DNA of 64,000 nt from Streptomyces sporangiiformans (lineage in GTDB: Bacteria; Actinomycetota; Actinomycetes; Streptomycetales; Streptomycetaceae), in assembly GCF_005768555.2 (NCBI RefSeq), contig NZ_VCHX02000158.1:62001-126000 (forward strand). Direction: 5' to 3'. The position numbers were made by a program, and so were the translations under genes. Shown one piece after another: positions 8,757-17,919 of this stretch. The number at the start of each line of letters is the position of its first letter. Positions within the stretch are counted from its first letter, which is position 1. The notes beneath the pieces are model-generated. The model worked only from the letters and a program-made list of their open reading frames with translations. It did not search any database and had not been told where the DNA came from.

Positions 8757-9548
8757 TCAGGAGTTGATCTGCGTCGTCACCAGCGACGAGAAGGTCGTCA
8801 GCCGGGTGTAGACGCCGGGCGAGCCCGCGGCCGCGCAGCCGTCGCCCCACGACGTGATGCCGGCGAGCCGGCCGCCGATGACGAACGGACCGCCGCTGTC
8901 GCCCTGGCAGGTGTCGGTGCCGCCCTGCGCGTAGCCCGCGCACACCATGTCGCTCGCGACGAACCGGGAACCGTACGAGGAGGAGCAGGAGGAGTTCGAG
9001 ACGGTCGGGACCGTCGCGGTGCGCAACTGGTTGGAGGAGGAACCGTTCGAGCTGGTGGTGCCCCAGCCGAGGATGCGGGCCGTGGTGCCGGCCGCGTACA
9101 CGCCGGTGTCGGAGGAGGAGACGTAACCGATCGGCGTGTACGGCATGGACGTCGACAGGGTGAGCACGGCGACGTCGTCGCCCCGCGTGACGGTGCTGTA
9201 GTCCGGGTGGATCCATATCTTGCTGACCCGGGCCACGGTGCCGTTCGTGCCGTTGCGGTAGGTGCGGCCGCCGACCACGCGGACGCTGCTCGGGGTCTCG
9301 TCGACCATGCAGTGGGCGGCGGTGACGACCTTGGTCGCCGAGACCAGGGTGCCGCCGCAGAACTGGTTCTGCGAGGAGTCGGTGATCTGCATGACGTACG
9401 GGTACGCGGACGCCGTGGTCGTCGAGCCGCCGACGATGGGCTGGGGAGCGGCGCTTGCGGTGGTCGCGCCGAGCAGGCCGGTGGTCGTGGCGGCGGCGAC
9501 CGCCGCGGTGACGGCGAGGGCCTTTTTGGCAAGGGTGAGCCCGAACAT
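8757..9548 (-). CDS. secreted trypsin-like serine protease (S1)
   Basis: A 263-residue preproprotein. Residues 1-34 form a Sec signal ending in ASAA, followed by a very short propeptide. The mature enzyme starts with IVGG at residue 38. The triad is His79 (TAAHC), Asp125 (GDDVAVL) and Ser218 (CQGDSGGP). Asp212, six residues before the serine, is the S1-pocket residue that selects Arg/Lys, so trypsin specificity is expected. Three cysteine pairs typical of actinomycete trypsins are present. The ATG at 9548 follows GGAG. It probably digests extracellular protein during development or nutrient limitation. It is monocistronic with a strong hairpin terminator, and the LAL regulator gene lies upstream on the same strand. 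Confidence 0.93.
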   Translation of the reverse strand: MFGLTLAKKALAVTAAVAAATTTGLLGATTASAAPQPIVGGSTTTASAYPYVMQITDSSQNQFCGGTLVSATKVVTAAHCMVDETPSSVRVVGGRTYRNGTNGTVARVSKIWIHPDYSTVTRGDDVAVLTLSTSMPYTPIGYVSSSDTGVYAAGTTARILGWGTTSSNGSSSNQLRTATVPTVSNSSCSSSYGSRFVASDMVCAGYAQGGTDTCQGDSGGPFVIGGRLAGITSWGDGCAAAGSPGVYTRLTTFSSLVTTQINS

Positions 9549-9738
9549 GGATCTCCTCAGGAGTGCCGGTGGGGGGTGCACTGTGGGGGGCTGTGGTGCG
9601 TGGGGGGCGTGCGACGGCCTGCGGGGCGTGTCCCACGCTAGAAGCGGACCCGTACTCTCTCCAATGAGGGAACGCCCTGCGGGAGTTGGCGAGGGAAAAC
9701 CCTCGGTTGCCCAGCGCCAACCCTTCGGACCTTCGAGG

Positions 9739-12700
9739 TCACCCTGTCCGCTTCTGTCCCGCCGCCAACCGCACGATGTCGACCCGCGAGCGGATCCCCA
9801 GTTTCCGGTAGACCCTGGTGAGGGTCGCCTCCACCGTCTTCACGCTGATGAACAGCCGTGCGGCGATCTCGCGGTTGGTGGCCCCTTCCAGGACGAGCGA
9901 GGCGACCTGACGCTCTGTCGCGGCGAGCTGGTCGAGTTCCGGGCAAGCACTCTGGGCGGTCGACGGGGCGGGGCCAACCCCGGAGGCCGCGGATGTCCCG
10001 GATGGCAAGGGTGCCCCGGGTGCCTCGGAAGCCGCGGAGGTTGCGGGAGCGGCGGAGCCAGTCGGCGTCCCCGGCGTCGTGGTGGACGTGGAGTCCGCGG
10101 AGGCGGACGAGGCGGCAGGTCCGGTCAAGGCCCCGACGGCCGCTTCCAACTGCCGTAGCCATGGCGCGGCTTGGCACCGCCGGAACAGCCGCGCCGTCTC
10201 GTCGTAGGCGCTCGGCCCCGTCCCTGCCCCTGCCGCTGCCTTGGACGCGGACGCGGACCCGGCCCCCGCCCTCTGCGCCCGCTCCACTCGCAGCCGCGCC
10301 AACTCCAAAGCGGCGCGCGCCTCTTCGAGTCCGTACCCCAAGCGTCCGAGCCGGGCCTGGGCCGAGGCCAACTGCCGGGCTGCCGCCTCGTGTTCGCCGC
10401 GCGCGGCCTTCACCAGGGCCTCGGCCCGATCCAGTACGGCGAGGACGCTCGCGCGCCCGAGCCGCTCCGCGTGCTCGCGCGTGGCGTCGATGACGTCCTG
10501 CGCCTCCGCGAGTTCGCCGATCCGGATCAGCGCCTCGGCGAGGTCGCCGTGCCAGCGGCCCCGTGCGGGATCGAAGATGCCGAGCCGCTGCTCCAACTCC
10601 CGTGCCCTGCGCAGCGACTGAACCGTTCCGGCGGCGTCCCCGGCCACGAGCCGGGCATGGCCGAGCGCGCCCAGCGCACGTGACAGATAGATCAGGTCGC
10701 CGTCCTCCTCGGCGCGGCTGACCGCGTCGCCCGCCAGGGCGAGCGCCCGGTCCAGGTCGCCGCCCGCGGCCTCGGCGAGGGAGGTGAACATGTTGCCCGC
10801 CGCCTCGCCGATCCCCGTGTCCCGTCCGAGCCGCAGGCTCTCGTGGGCTAGGGCGAGCGCTCGGCCGCAGTGCCCGGAGCGCAGTTCGGTCTCGGCGAGC
10901 CCGCGCAGGAAGTGCACCTCGCTCTCGACCATGCCGCGCCGCCGCACCTCGCTCAGCAGCCGGGTGATCGTCGTACGTGCCTCGGTGAGCTGGTCGCTCA
11001 TGATCTGCCAGCGGAACCGGGTGGCGCCCGCGCCGTTGTGGTCGCAGGCCACCCTCGGGTCCTGGGGTTCCGTGAGCGCCCGTTCGACGGTCGCCAAGGC
11101 ATCGGGATGCCCCATCAGGGTCTCCATCTGGGCCTGGAACGACAGGGCGAGCAACTCGGTACTCCGGTCGCCGGCGGTGGCGGCGAGCCGCGCGGCGTGC
11201 GCGGCCTCCTCCCGGCCCTTGGCCATCTCGCCCTCGACGAGCAGCGCTCGCCAGGCCAGTTGGTACCGGACGAGGGCGAGTAGCCGCGGGTCGTCGCCCG
11301 CGTCCGCGAGTGCCTGCGGGAAGACGGCGTCGACCTCGCTCATGGCCTGGCCGGCCGCGTCGATCACGACCATCCAGGCGCGCACCCGGACCGCCGCGTC
11401 GGTCGCCCGGTCCAGCACGTCACGGGCCACTTCGCGCGCGAGGTCGATGTCGCCGGAGGTCAGCGCGTCCTCGGCCGATCTCAACCGGCGTTCGTCCGCG
11501 CCGGGTCGGGCACCGGGCGGGGTGTGCCGCGCCGCGAGCATCCCGAGCTGGGCCGCGACCGAGGGTGCCCCACGGTCTCGGGCCAGCGCAGCGGCCTCGG
11601 CGAGGCGTGCGGCGACGCGCTCGTCCTTTCCGGTGGTGGCCAGGGCCAGATGGCGCGCCCGCTCGATCGGGTCGGAGGCCGCTGTGGACAGCGCTGAGTG
11701 GGCGGCCCGCTGCTCCTGGGGCGTCGCCTGCGCGTACAGCGCGGCCGAGACGAGTGGATGCGCGAACCGTACGGCCCCCTCCTGGCCCTCCGGTCCGCTG
11801 GTCGCCACCAGCCCGAGCGAGGCCGCGAGCGCCGTCTCGGCCTCGGCGTTCGTACGGCCCGCTGCGTGCAGCAGCGCCAGTGTGGGGCGTGCTCCGGCGC
11901 TCGCGACGAGCAGGGTGCGCCGGGCCTCGGCGGACAGGAGGTCGAGGCGGCTGAGGACGAGCGCGCGCAGCGAGGTCGGCACCGGCAGCGGCTCGCCGGG
12001 GCGGGGCGGTGTCGGGCTCTCGGCCAGGGCGCGGCCGAGTTCGAGCGCGAACAGCGGGTTGCCGCCGCTGGTGACGTGGATGTCGCGGACGGTCGAGCGG
12101 CGCAGGCCGGTGTAGCCGCGGGCGGCGAGGAGCTCGGAAACCTGCGGGCGGGAGAGGGGATCCAGGCGCAGGGCGAGCGATTCCGGAGGATACGCGCGTA
12201 GATACGGAACGTGTTCCTGCTCCTTCGGTTCGGTGCCCGTACGCACCGCGCCGAGCATCCGTACCGGCAGCCCGCCGAGGCGACGGGCCGCGAAGCCGAG
12301 CAGCTCCGCGCTGGGCGCGTCCAGCCACTGGAGGTCGTCGGCGACGAGCAGGACGTCGCCTTTGGCCGCGAGTGCGCGCAGTACCGACAGCACCGCGAGG
12401 CGCAGTGCCAGACCGCCCTGGTGCAGGGACGATTCGGCACGGCCGGTGAGCGCCGCTTCGAGTGCGGCGCGCTGCGGGGCCGGCAGCGCGTGCGCCACCC
12501 CGTCGGCGACGAGACCGAGCAGATCGACGAGGGCGAGGAAGGGGAGGTGCGATTCCGACTCGGTGGCCGAGCAGCGCAACACGGTCCGGGCCGATTCGGC
12601 GTATTCCGCGGCCAGTGCCCGAAGGGCGGTCGACTTTCCGATTCCGGGCGGACCGTACAAGAGGACGCTGCCGCCAGAGGAGAGCTGCTCACGTGCCCGT

Positions 12701-12771
12701 GTCAGCAGCTCGTCCCGGCCGATGACCTGGTCGGAACGGGGTCTGACAGGATCTTCGAAATCCCGCCGCAC
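9739..12771 (-). CDS. large LuxR-family (LAL) ATPase regulator
   Basis: A 1010-residue LAL regulator. An AAA-type NTPase starts the protein with Walker A GPPGIGKS at residues 40-47 and a Walker B around VLLVADDLQWLD. A long helical TPR-like middle follows, and a LuxR/GerE helix-turn-helix ends it (about 945-1005: LAATERQVASLVLEGATNREIAARL, then KTVEATLTRVYRKLGI). An Ala/Ser/Thr/Pro linker (about 870-940) precedes the DNA-binding part. The GTG at 12771 is preceded by GGGAGGG. Such proteins sense an inducer through the TPR region with ATP hydrolysis and activate promoters; the target is unknown. The nearest downstream gene is the secreted trypsin, 190 bases away, so control of the protease is possible but untested. 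Confidence 0.9.
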   Translation of the reverse strand: MRRDFEDPVRPRSDQVIGRDELLTRAREQLSSGGSVLLYGPPGIGKSTALRALAAEYAESARTVLRCSATESESHLPFLALVDLLGLVADGVAHALPAPQRAALEAALTGRAESSLHQGGLALRLAVLSVLRALAAKGDVLLVADDLQWLDAPSAELLGFAARRLGGLPVRMLGAVRTGTEPKEQEHVPYLRAYPPESLALRLDPLSRPQVSELLAARGYTGLRRSTVRDIHVTSGGNPLFALELGRALAESPTPPRPGEPLPVPTSLRALVLSRLDLLSAEARRTLLVASAGARPTLALLHAAGRTNAEAETALAASLGLVATSGPEGQEGAVRFAHPLVSAALYAQATPQEQRAAHSALSTAASDPIERARHLALATTGKDERVAARLAEAAALARDRGAPSVAAQLGMLAARHTPPGARPGADERRLRSAEDALTSGDIDLAREVARDVLDRATDAAVRVRAWMVVIDAAGQAMSEVDAVFPQALADAGDDPRLLALVRYQLAWRALLVEGEMAKGREEAAHAARLAATAGDRSTELLALSFQAQMETLMGHPDALATVERALTEPQDPRVACDHNGAGATRFRWQIMSDQLTEARTTITRLLSEVRRRGMVESEVHFLRGLAETELRSGHCGRALALAHESLRLGRDTGIGEAAGNMFTSLAEAAGGDLDRALALAGDAVSRAEEDGDLIYLSRALGALGHARLVAGDAAGTVQSLRRARELEQRLGIFDPARGRWHGDLAEALIRIGELAEAQDVIDATREHAERLGRASVLAVLDRAEALVKAARGEHEAAARQLASAQARLGRLGYGLEEARAALELARLRVERAQRAGAGSASASKAAAGAGTGPSAYDETARLFRRCQAAPWLRQLEAAVGALTGPAASSASADSTSTTTPGTPTGSAAPATSAASEAPGAPLPSGTSAASGVGPAPSTAQSACPELDQLAATERQVASLVLEGATNREIAARLFISVKTVEATLTRVYRKLGIRSRVDIVRLAAGQKRTG

Positions 12772-12909
12772 GCGGACCCTCCCTCATGTCGTGTTCGGTT
12801 CAATATTAAGCAAAGAGCCCCTGAATTTCGGAGGGGTGCACCGTGAGGGAAATAACAGAGTTTTGGTATACGGGATTTCAGAGCGCGCGTGCGTGAATGG
12901 CTTTGGACT

Positions 12910-13746
12910 TCAGGGCAGCAGCCCGGCCCGTCGCGCCGCCACCACTGCCTCCAGCCTGGTGTGCGCCCCCAGTTTGCGCATCGCCGAGCGCAGATACGCC
13001 TTCACCGTCTCGGACCGCAGACCGAGCCGGTCCGCGGCGGCGGCGTTGGTCGTGCCGGCGGCGACGCAGGCCAGGACGTCCAGTTCACGCGGGGAGAGGC
13101 GAACCCCGTGGGCCATGGGCGGCGAGGCCGGCGCCGCGGCCAGCGTGTCGCACACCGCGAGGAGTTCGGCCCGCAGCGCCGGGTCCTCGACACGCGGTGC
13201 CAGCGCCCGCAGCGCCCCGTGCGCCTCGCGGACCTGCTCCCACGCCGCGCCCGAGGCGGTCTCCGGCTCCCGCGCCGCCGCCAGCAGGCCGTGCGCCTCG
13301 TCCCGCACGACCAGCGACTGCTCCACGTCCCGCGCCGCCTCCACGGCCGAGGTCAGCGTCCGGTCGCCGAGCGGCTGGGCGGTGCGCAGGGCGCCGTACA
13401 GGACGCCGCGCACCCGGCGGCGTACGACGATCGGCACCGCGAGGACGGACCGCAGCCCCTCCGCGGCGACCGCGGCGTCGTACTCATGGCTGATCTGCCG
13501 CGAGGAGGAGTAGTCCGTGACGGAGCAGGGCCGCGCGAGGGCCACCGTCTTGCCACCGAGCCCGTTGCCCGACGACACCGCGAGCGCCCTGAGCGCCGTC
13601 GTCGCCGTACCCGTCAACTCGCTGATGCGCATCTGCCCACTGTCCGGCTCGACCAGGCCGCCGAACGCGACCGGCAGCCCTGTCGCGCGCCGCAGCCGCA
13701 TCAGGGCGCCGCGCATCTCCACCGCTCCGCTGACGTCCGCCGCCAC
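12910..13746 (-). CDS. GAF-LuxR transcriptional regulator
   Basis: A 278-residue regulator with a GAF-like sensor (about 10-150) and a C-terminal LuxR helix-turn-helix (about 215-275: LSPRELDVLACVAAGTTNAAAADRL, then SETVKAYLRSAMRKLGAHTR). The GTG at 13746 has GGGAGGAG seven bases upstream, and the frame before it is not coding. It is divergent from two acyl-CoA ligase genes 117 bases away. A 10-bp palindrome lies between them. In actinomycetes, GAF-LuxR genes often sit beside acyl-CoA synthetase or dehydrogenase genes, so local control of the ligase operon is the natural inference. The ligand may be an acyl or aromatic acid, which is unproven. Confidence 0.85.
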   Translation of the reverse strand: MAADVSGAVEMRGALMRLRRATGLPVAFGGLVEPDSGQMRISELTGTATTALRALAVSSGNGLGGKTVALARPCSVTDYSSSRQISHEYDAAVAAEGLRSVLAVPIVVRRRVRGVLYGALRTAQPLGDRTLTSAVEAARDVEQSLVVRDEAHGLLAAAREPETASGAAWEQVREAHGALRALAPRVEDPALRAELLAVCDTLAAAPASPPMAHGVRLSPRELDVLACVAAGTTNAAAADRLGLRSETVKAYLRSAMRKLGAHTRLEAVVAARRAGLLP

Positions 13747-13770
13747 GTGCTCCTCCCTTCGGCCACAACA

Positions 13771-13794
13771 CACCACCCCCGTCCGGGGGTGGTG
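13771..13794. promoter_or_regulatory. palindrome in a divergent promoter region
   Basis: CACCACCCCC and its exact complement GGGGGTGGTG are separated by four bases, between the GAF-LuxR gene and the acyl-CoA ligase operon. It could be an operator for the divergent regulator or a short leader hairpin of the regulator mRNA. Confidence 0.4.
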
Positions 13795-13863
13795 AGACCC
13801 GCATCACCGATTACACGATGTCATTGAGTTGCCCGGCAATGCGGCCGGGTCCGAGGAGGACAG

Positions 13864-15588
13864 ATGACGACGCCCACCGAGAGCTTCCGCAGCGCGCGGG
13901 ACTTCCTGCTGGAGCACCGTGAGGACTATGCCACGGCTTACGAGGGTTTCGCCTGGCCCCGCCCGGACTTCTTCAACTGGGCGCTCGACTGGTTCGACGT
14001 CATCGCCCGCGGCAACGACCGCACCGCGCTGCACATCGTCGAGGAGGACGGCACACGCACCCAGCTGTCCTTCGCCGCGCTGTCCGAGCGCTCGGCCCGG
14101 GTCGCCAACTGGCTGCGCGACCAGGGCGTGCGCGCCGAGGACCGCGTCCTCGTCATGCTCGGCAACCAGGTCGAGCTCTGGGAGACGGCCCTCGCCGCGA
14201 TGAAGCTGCACGCCGTCGTCATCCCGGCGACCCCGCTGCTCGGCCCCGCGGACCTGCGCGACCGCATCGAGCGCGGGCGCGTACGGCATGTGATCGTGCG
14301 CGCCGAGGACACCGGCAAGTTCGGCGACGTGCCCGGCCGTTACACCCGGATCTCGGTCGGCGGTCCACCGGAGACCGAAGGCTGGCCGGGCATCAGCAGT
14401 TGCCCGCAGACCGGCGGTCGCCCGGCAGGGTGGCGGCCGTACGAGGAGGCGTACGCCGCCTCCGCTGACTTCGTGCCCGAGGGCGTCACCCGCCCGGACG
14501 ACCCGCTGATGCTGTACTTCACCTCGGGCACCACCGCGCGCCCCAAGCTGGTCGAGCACACCCATGTGTCGTACCCCATCGGGCACCTGGCGACCATGTA
14601 CTGGATCGGCCTGAAACCGGGCGACGTGCACCTGAACATCTCCTCGCCCGGCTGGGCCAAACACGCCTGGTCGAACCTCTTCGCACCCTGGAACGCCGAA
14701 GCCACCGTCTTCATCCACAACTACACGCGCTTCGACGCGGGCCGGCTGATGGCGGAGATGGACCGCGCGGGCGTGACGACCTTCTGCGCCCCTCCCACCG
14801 TGTGGCGCATGCTCATCCAGGCCGACCTGACCCAGCTGCGGACGCCGCCGCGGGAGGCCGTCGCCGCAGGGGAACCCCTGAACCCCGAGGTCATCGAACA
14901 GGTGCGGCGGGCATGGGGAGTGACGATCCGGGACGGCTTCGGGCAGACCGAGACGGCCGTGCAGGTGTCCAACAGCCCGGGACAGAAGCTGAAGACGGGC
15001 TCCATGGGCCGGCCCAGCCCCGGCTTCCGTGTCGAGCTGCTCGATCCGGTGTCGGGCATGCCGGGCCTGGACGAGGGCGAGATCGCCCTCGACCTGTCCG
15101 CCCGGCCCGTGGGGTTGATGACCGGCTACCACGGCGACGCCGACCGTACGGCGGAGGCGATGGCGGGCGGCTACTACCGGACGGGCGACATCGGCTCACG
15201 GGACGCGGACGGCTACATCACGTACGTGGGCCGCGCCGACGACGTGTTCAAGGCCAGCGACTACAAGATCAGCCCCTTCGAGCTGGAGAGCGCGCTCCTC
15301 GAACACGAGGCCGTCGCCGAGGCGGCCGTCGTGCCCGCCCCCGACGAGTTGCGCCTCGCCGTCCCGAAGGCGTACGTCGTGCTGGCGGAGGGATGGAAGC
15401 CCGGGCCCGACACCGCCAAGGTCCTCTTCTCGCACTCCCGCACCACCCTCGCCCCCTACAAGCGCATCCGCCGCCTGGAGTTCGCCGATCTGCCCAAGAC
15501 CGTGTCGGGCAAGATCCGCCGGATCGAGCTGCGCGAGGCCACCGCCGCGGGCTCCGCCGACGAGTACCTCGAGGAGGACTTCCGGTGA
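13864..15588 (+). CDS. AMP-binding acyl/aryl-CoA synthetase
   Basis: A 574-residue member of the ANL superfamily. The AMP-binding signature YFTSGTTARPK is at 218-228, the A5 motif reads DGFGQTETAV, the A8 hinge region is YYRTGDIGSRDADGYITYVGRADDVFK, and the catalytic lysine is K550 in TVSGK. The overall pattern (SSPGWAKHAWSN, SDYKISPFELESALLEH) resembles medium-chain acyl-CoA or benzoate-type ligases more than long-chain FadD. It would activate a carboxylic acid with ATP and CoA. GAGGAGGACAG precedes the ATG. Its stop overlaps the start of a second ligase gene by four bases. A GAF-LuxR regulator is divergent. Confidence 0.88.
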   Translation: MTTPTESFRSARDFLLEHREDYATAYEGFAWPRPDFFNWALDWFDVIARGNDRTALHIVEEDGTRTQLSFAALSERSARVANWLRDQGVRAEDRVLVMLGNQVELWETALAAMKLHAVVIPATPLLGPADLRDRIERGRVRHVIVRAEDTGKFGDVPGRYTRISVGGPPETEGWPGISSCPQTGGRPAGWRPYEEAYAASADFVPEGVTRPDDPLMLYFTSGTTARPKLVEHTHVSYPIGHLATMYWIGLKPGDVHLNISSPGWAKHAWSNLFAPWNAEATVFIHNYTRFDAGRLMAEMDRAGVTTFCAPPTVWRMLIQADLTQLRTPPREAVAAGEPLNPEVIEQVRRAWGVTIRDGFGQTETAVQVSNSPGQKLKTGSMGRPSPGFRVELLDPVSGMPGLDEGEIALDLSARPVGLMTGYHGDADRTAEAMAGGYYRTGDIGSRDADGYITYVGRADDVFKASDYKISPFELESALLEHEAVAEAAVVPAPDELRLAVPKAYVVLAEGWKPGPDTAKVLFSHSRTTLAPYKRIRRLEFADLPKTVSGKIRRIELREATAAGSADEYLEEDFR

Positions 15589-15629
15589 GCGGGCCTTCGG
15601 TGAGTGGGCCTCCGGTGAGTGGGCCTGGG
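15585..15629 (+). repeat. three 15-bp direct repeats at a gene start
   Basis: The unit GTGAGYGGGCCTYCG occurs at 15585, 15600 and 15615 (the third copy diverges at its end). Each copy begins with an in-frame GTG and encodes V-S-G-P-x. Copy-number change would keep the frame but move the start relative to the ribosome site. Confidence 0.75.
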
Positions 15630-17264
15630 CCGTCGAGTCCCACTCAGCGGGCCGATGCCCCGACAGCCGGTTACACCCACGGGACCAGTACGACACCGCT
15701 CCTGGGCGACACCATCGGAGCCAACCTCGACCGGGCGATCGCCGCGTACCCCTCGCGGGACGCGCTCGTCGACGTGCCCTCCGGACGGCGCTGGACCTAC
15801 GCCGAGTTCGGCGCCGCGGTCGACGAGGTGGCGCTCGGGCTGCTCGCCAAGGGTGTGCGCAAGGGCGATCGCGTCGGCATCTGGGCGGTCAACTGCCCCG
15901 AGTGGGTGCTCGTCCAGTACGCCACCGCCCGCATCGGCGCGATCATGGTGAACATCAACCCGGCTTATCGCGCCCACGAGTTGGAGTACGTGCTCGGGCA
16001 GGCCGGGATCTCACTCCTGGTCGCCTCGCTCGCCCACAAGGGCAGCGACTACCGGGCCCTGGTCGGCCAAGTACGCGCGAAGTGCCCGCGATTGACCGAG
16101 ACGGTCTTCATCGACGACCCGAGCTGGGACGCGCTCGTCGCGGGCGCCGCGTCCGTCCCGTACGAGCAACTGACCATGGCCCAGGCCGACCTGAGCTGTG
16201 ACGACCCGGTCAACATCCAGTACACCTCGGGCACCACGGGCTTCCCGAAGGGGGCCACGCTCTCGCACCACAACATCCTCAACAACGGCTACTGGGTGGG
16301 CCGGACCCTCGGCTACACCGAACAGGACCGAGTGTGTCTGCCCGTCCCCCTGTACCACTGCTTCGGCATGGTGATGGGCAACCTGGGCGCCACCTCCCAC
16401 GGCGCGTGCATCGTGATCCCGGCGCCGTCCTTCGACCCGACGGCGACACTGAAGGCGGTCGAGCGGGAGCGCTGCACCTCGCTGTACGGCGTCCCGACGA
16501 TGTTCATCGCGGAGCTCAACCTGCCGGACTTCGCCACATACGACCTCTCCTCCCTGCGCACCGGGATCATGGCGGGCTCGCCCTGTCCGGTGGAGGTCAT
16601 GAAGCGGGTGGTCGCCGAGATGCACATGGCCGAGGTCTCCATCTGCTACGGCATGACCGAGACCTCGCCCGTCTCCCTCCAGACACGCCGCGAGGACGAC
16701 CTGGAGCACCGGACCGGCACCGTGGGGCGCGTACTGCCGCACATCGAGGTCAAGGTCGTCGACCCGGTGAGCGGGGTGACGCTGCCGCGCGGGTCCGCCG
16801 GCGAGCTGTGCACCCGTGGCTACAGCGTCATGCTCGGCTACTGGGAGGAGCCCGAGAAGACCGCGGAGGCCGTCGACTCCGGGCGCTGGATGCACACCGG
16901 GGACCTGGCCGTGATGCTCGACGACGGGTACGTCCAGATCGTCGGCCGGATCAAGGACATGATCATCCGGGGCGGCGAGAACATCTATCCGCGGGAGATC
17001 GAGGAGTTCCTGTACGCGCATCCGAAGATCGCCGACGTTCAGGTGGTGGGCGTACCTCATGAGCGGTACGGCGAGGAGGTACTCGCCTGCGTCGTCCCGC
17101 GCGACCCCGGCGCCCCGCTGACCCTCGAGGAGCTGCAAGCCTTCTGCGCCGGGCAGTTGGCGCACTATAAGGTCCCCAGCCGGCTGAGGATCATGGAGTC
17201 CTTCCCGATGACGGTGTCCGGGAAGGTGCGGAAGGTCGAACTGCGGGAGAAGTACGCGGATTAG
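15585..17264 (+). CDS. fatty-acyl-CoA synthetase (FadD-like)
   Basis: A 559-residue ANL ligase. It has the P-loop YTSGTTGFPKGATLSHHN, the A5 motif CYGMTETSPVS, the A8 block MHTGDLAVMLDDGYVQIVGRIKDMIIRGGENIYP, and the catalytic lysine K547 in MTVSGK. These are hallmarks of FadD/AcsF-type fatty-acid CoA ligases. The GTG at 15585 overlaps the previous stop (GTGA) with GAGGAG eight bases before. Two further in-frame GTG codons at 15600 and 15615 arise from a 15-bp repeat, so the exact start is open. Coupled translation with a different ligase suggests that both activate acids of one pathway, perhaps of different chain length. Confidence 0.88.
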   Translation: MSGPSVSGPPVSGPGPSSPTQRADAPTAGYTHGTSTTPLLGDTIGANLDRAIAAYPSRDALVDVPSGRRWTYAEFGAAVDEVALGLLAKGVRKGDRVGIWAVNCPEWVLVQYATARIGAIMVNINPAYRAHELEYVLGQAGISLLVASLAHKGSDYRALVGQVRAKCPRLTETVFIDDPSWDALVAGAASVPYEQLTMAQADLSCDDPVNIQYTSGTTGFPKGATLSHHNILNNGYWVGRTLGYTEQDRVCLPVPLYHCFGMVMGNLGATSHGACIVIPAPSFDPTATLKAVERERCTSLYGVPTMFIAELNLPDFATYDLSSLRTGIMAGSPCPVEVMKRVVAEMHMAEVSICYGMTETSPVSLQTRREDDLEHRTGTVGRVLPHIEVKVVDPVSGVTLPRGSAGELCTRGYSVMLGYWEEPEKTAEAVDSGRWMHTGDLAVMLDDGYVQIVGRIKDMIIRGGENIYPREIEEFLYAHPKIADVQVVGVPHERYGEEVLACVVPRDPGAPLTLEELQAFCAGQLAHYKVPSRLRIMESFPMTVSGKVRKVELREKYAD

Positions 17265-17279
17265 TGGCGCAGTGGGTTT

Positions 17280-17336
17280 GTGGCCTAGTGGCTCAGCGGC
17301 TCAGTGGATTGGTGGCCTAGTGGCTCAGCCGCTCAG
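17280..17336. repeat. direct repeat at a convergent gene junction
   Basis: Two 25-base copies (17280-17304 and 17312-17336) that begin GTGGCCTAGTGGCTCAGC and differ at one base, offset by 32 bases. The second copy includes the last codons of the leftward GNAT gene. The repeat lies directly after the ligase stop. Confidence 0.7.
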
Positions 17337-17868
17337 CCGCGCTCAGGCCCGGGGCGCGGCTGGGCCCTGTCTCCCTGCGCATGCAGACCCGGGGCCAGCG
17401 GTCGAGGCCGTGTTCGGCCTCCGTGGCGCGGATCTTCCGTAGTCCCGGGGTGAGTTCGGATTCGTCCAGGGCGCGGAAGCCGATGCGTGCGTAATAGGGG
17501 GCGTTCCAGGGGACCTCCGTGAAGGTGGTCAGGGTGAGACCGGCCAGGCCCTGGTCGCGTGCGCGGTCGGCGGCGTACGCGATCAGGGTCCGGCCCACGC
17601 CCCGTCGTCCCGCGTCCGGGTGGACGGAGACCTGCTCGATGTGGAAGGCGCCGTCCACGGGCTCGCCGATCAGATAGGCGACGATGCGGCCGTCCCCTTC
17701 GGCGACCCAGGCGTGCCCGGCCTGCCGGAAGCGCTCCAGCGCGGCGGGCGCGGGCGGCTCGTCATCGGCGATCTCCGGCATGCCGAGGGCGCGGAACGGT
17801 TCGCCCGCTGCGCGTTCGATGTCCTGGAGCAGCGGGAGGTCGGCGGGGGCGGCGGGTCTGATGGGCAT
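17317..17868 (-). CDS. GNAT-family N-acetyltransferase
   Basis: A 183-residue GNAT enzyme. The acetyl-CoA pocket is clear: HIEQVSVHPDAGRRGVGRTLIAYAADRARDQGLAGLTLTTF, with the RRGVG turn as the Q/RxxGxG/A motif, followed by VPWNAPYYARIGFRAL. The N-terminus IRPAAPADLPLLQDIE is a standard GNAT beginning. The substrate is unknown; a small amine or an antibiotic is possible. The gene is convergent with the acyl-CoA ligases, and its last codons lie inside a direct repeat. The final 25 residues are low complexity. Confidence 0.85.
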   Translation of the reverse strand: MPIRPAAPADLPLLQDIERAAGEPFRALGMPEIADDEPPAPAALERFRQAGHAWVAEGDGRIVAYLIGEPVDGAFHIEQVSVHPDAGRRGVGRTLIAYAADRARDQGLAGLTLTTFTEVPWNAPYYARIGFRALDESELTPGLRKIRATEAEHGLDRWPRVCMRRETGPSRAPGLSAAERLSH

Positions 17869-17919
17869 GGCGTCAAGTATGCGGGCGGCCAGGGCGGTTG
17901 TCGGGGCCGGCCGGAGTGG

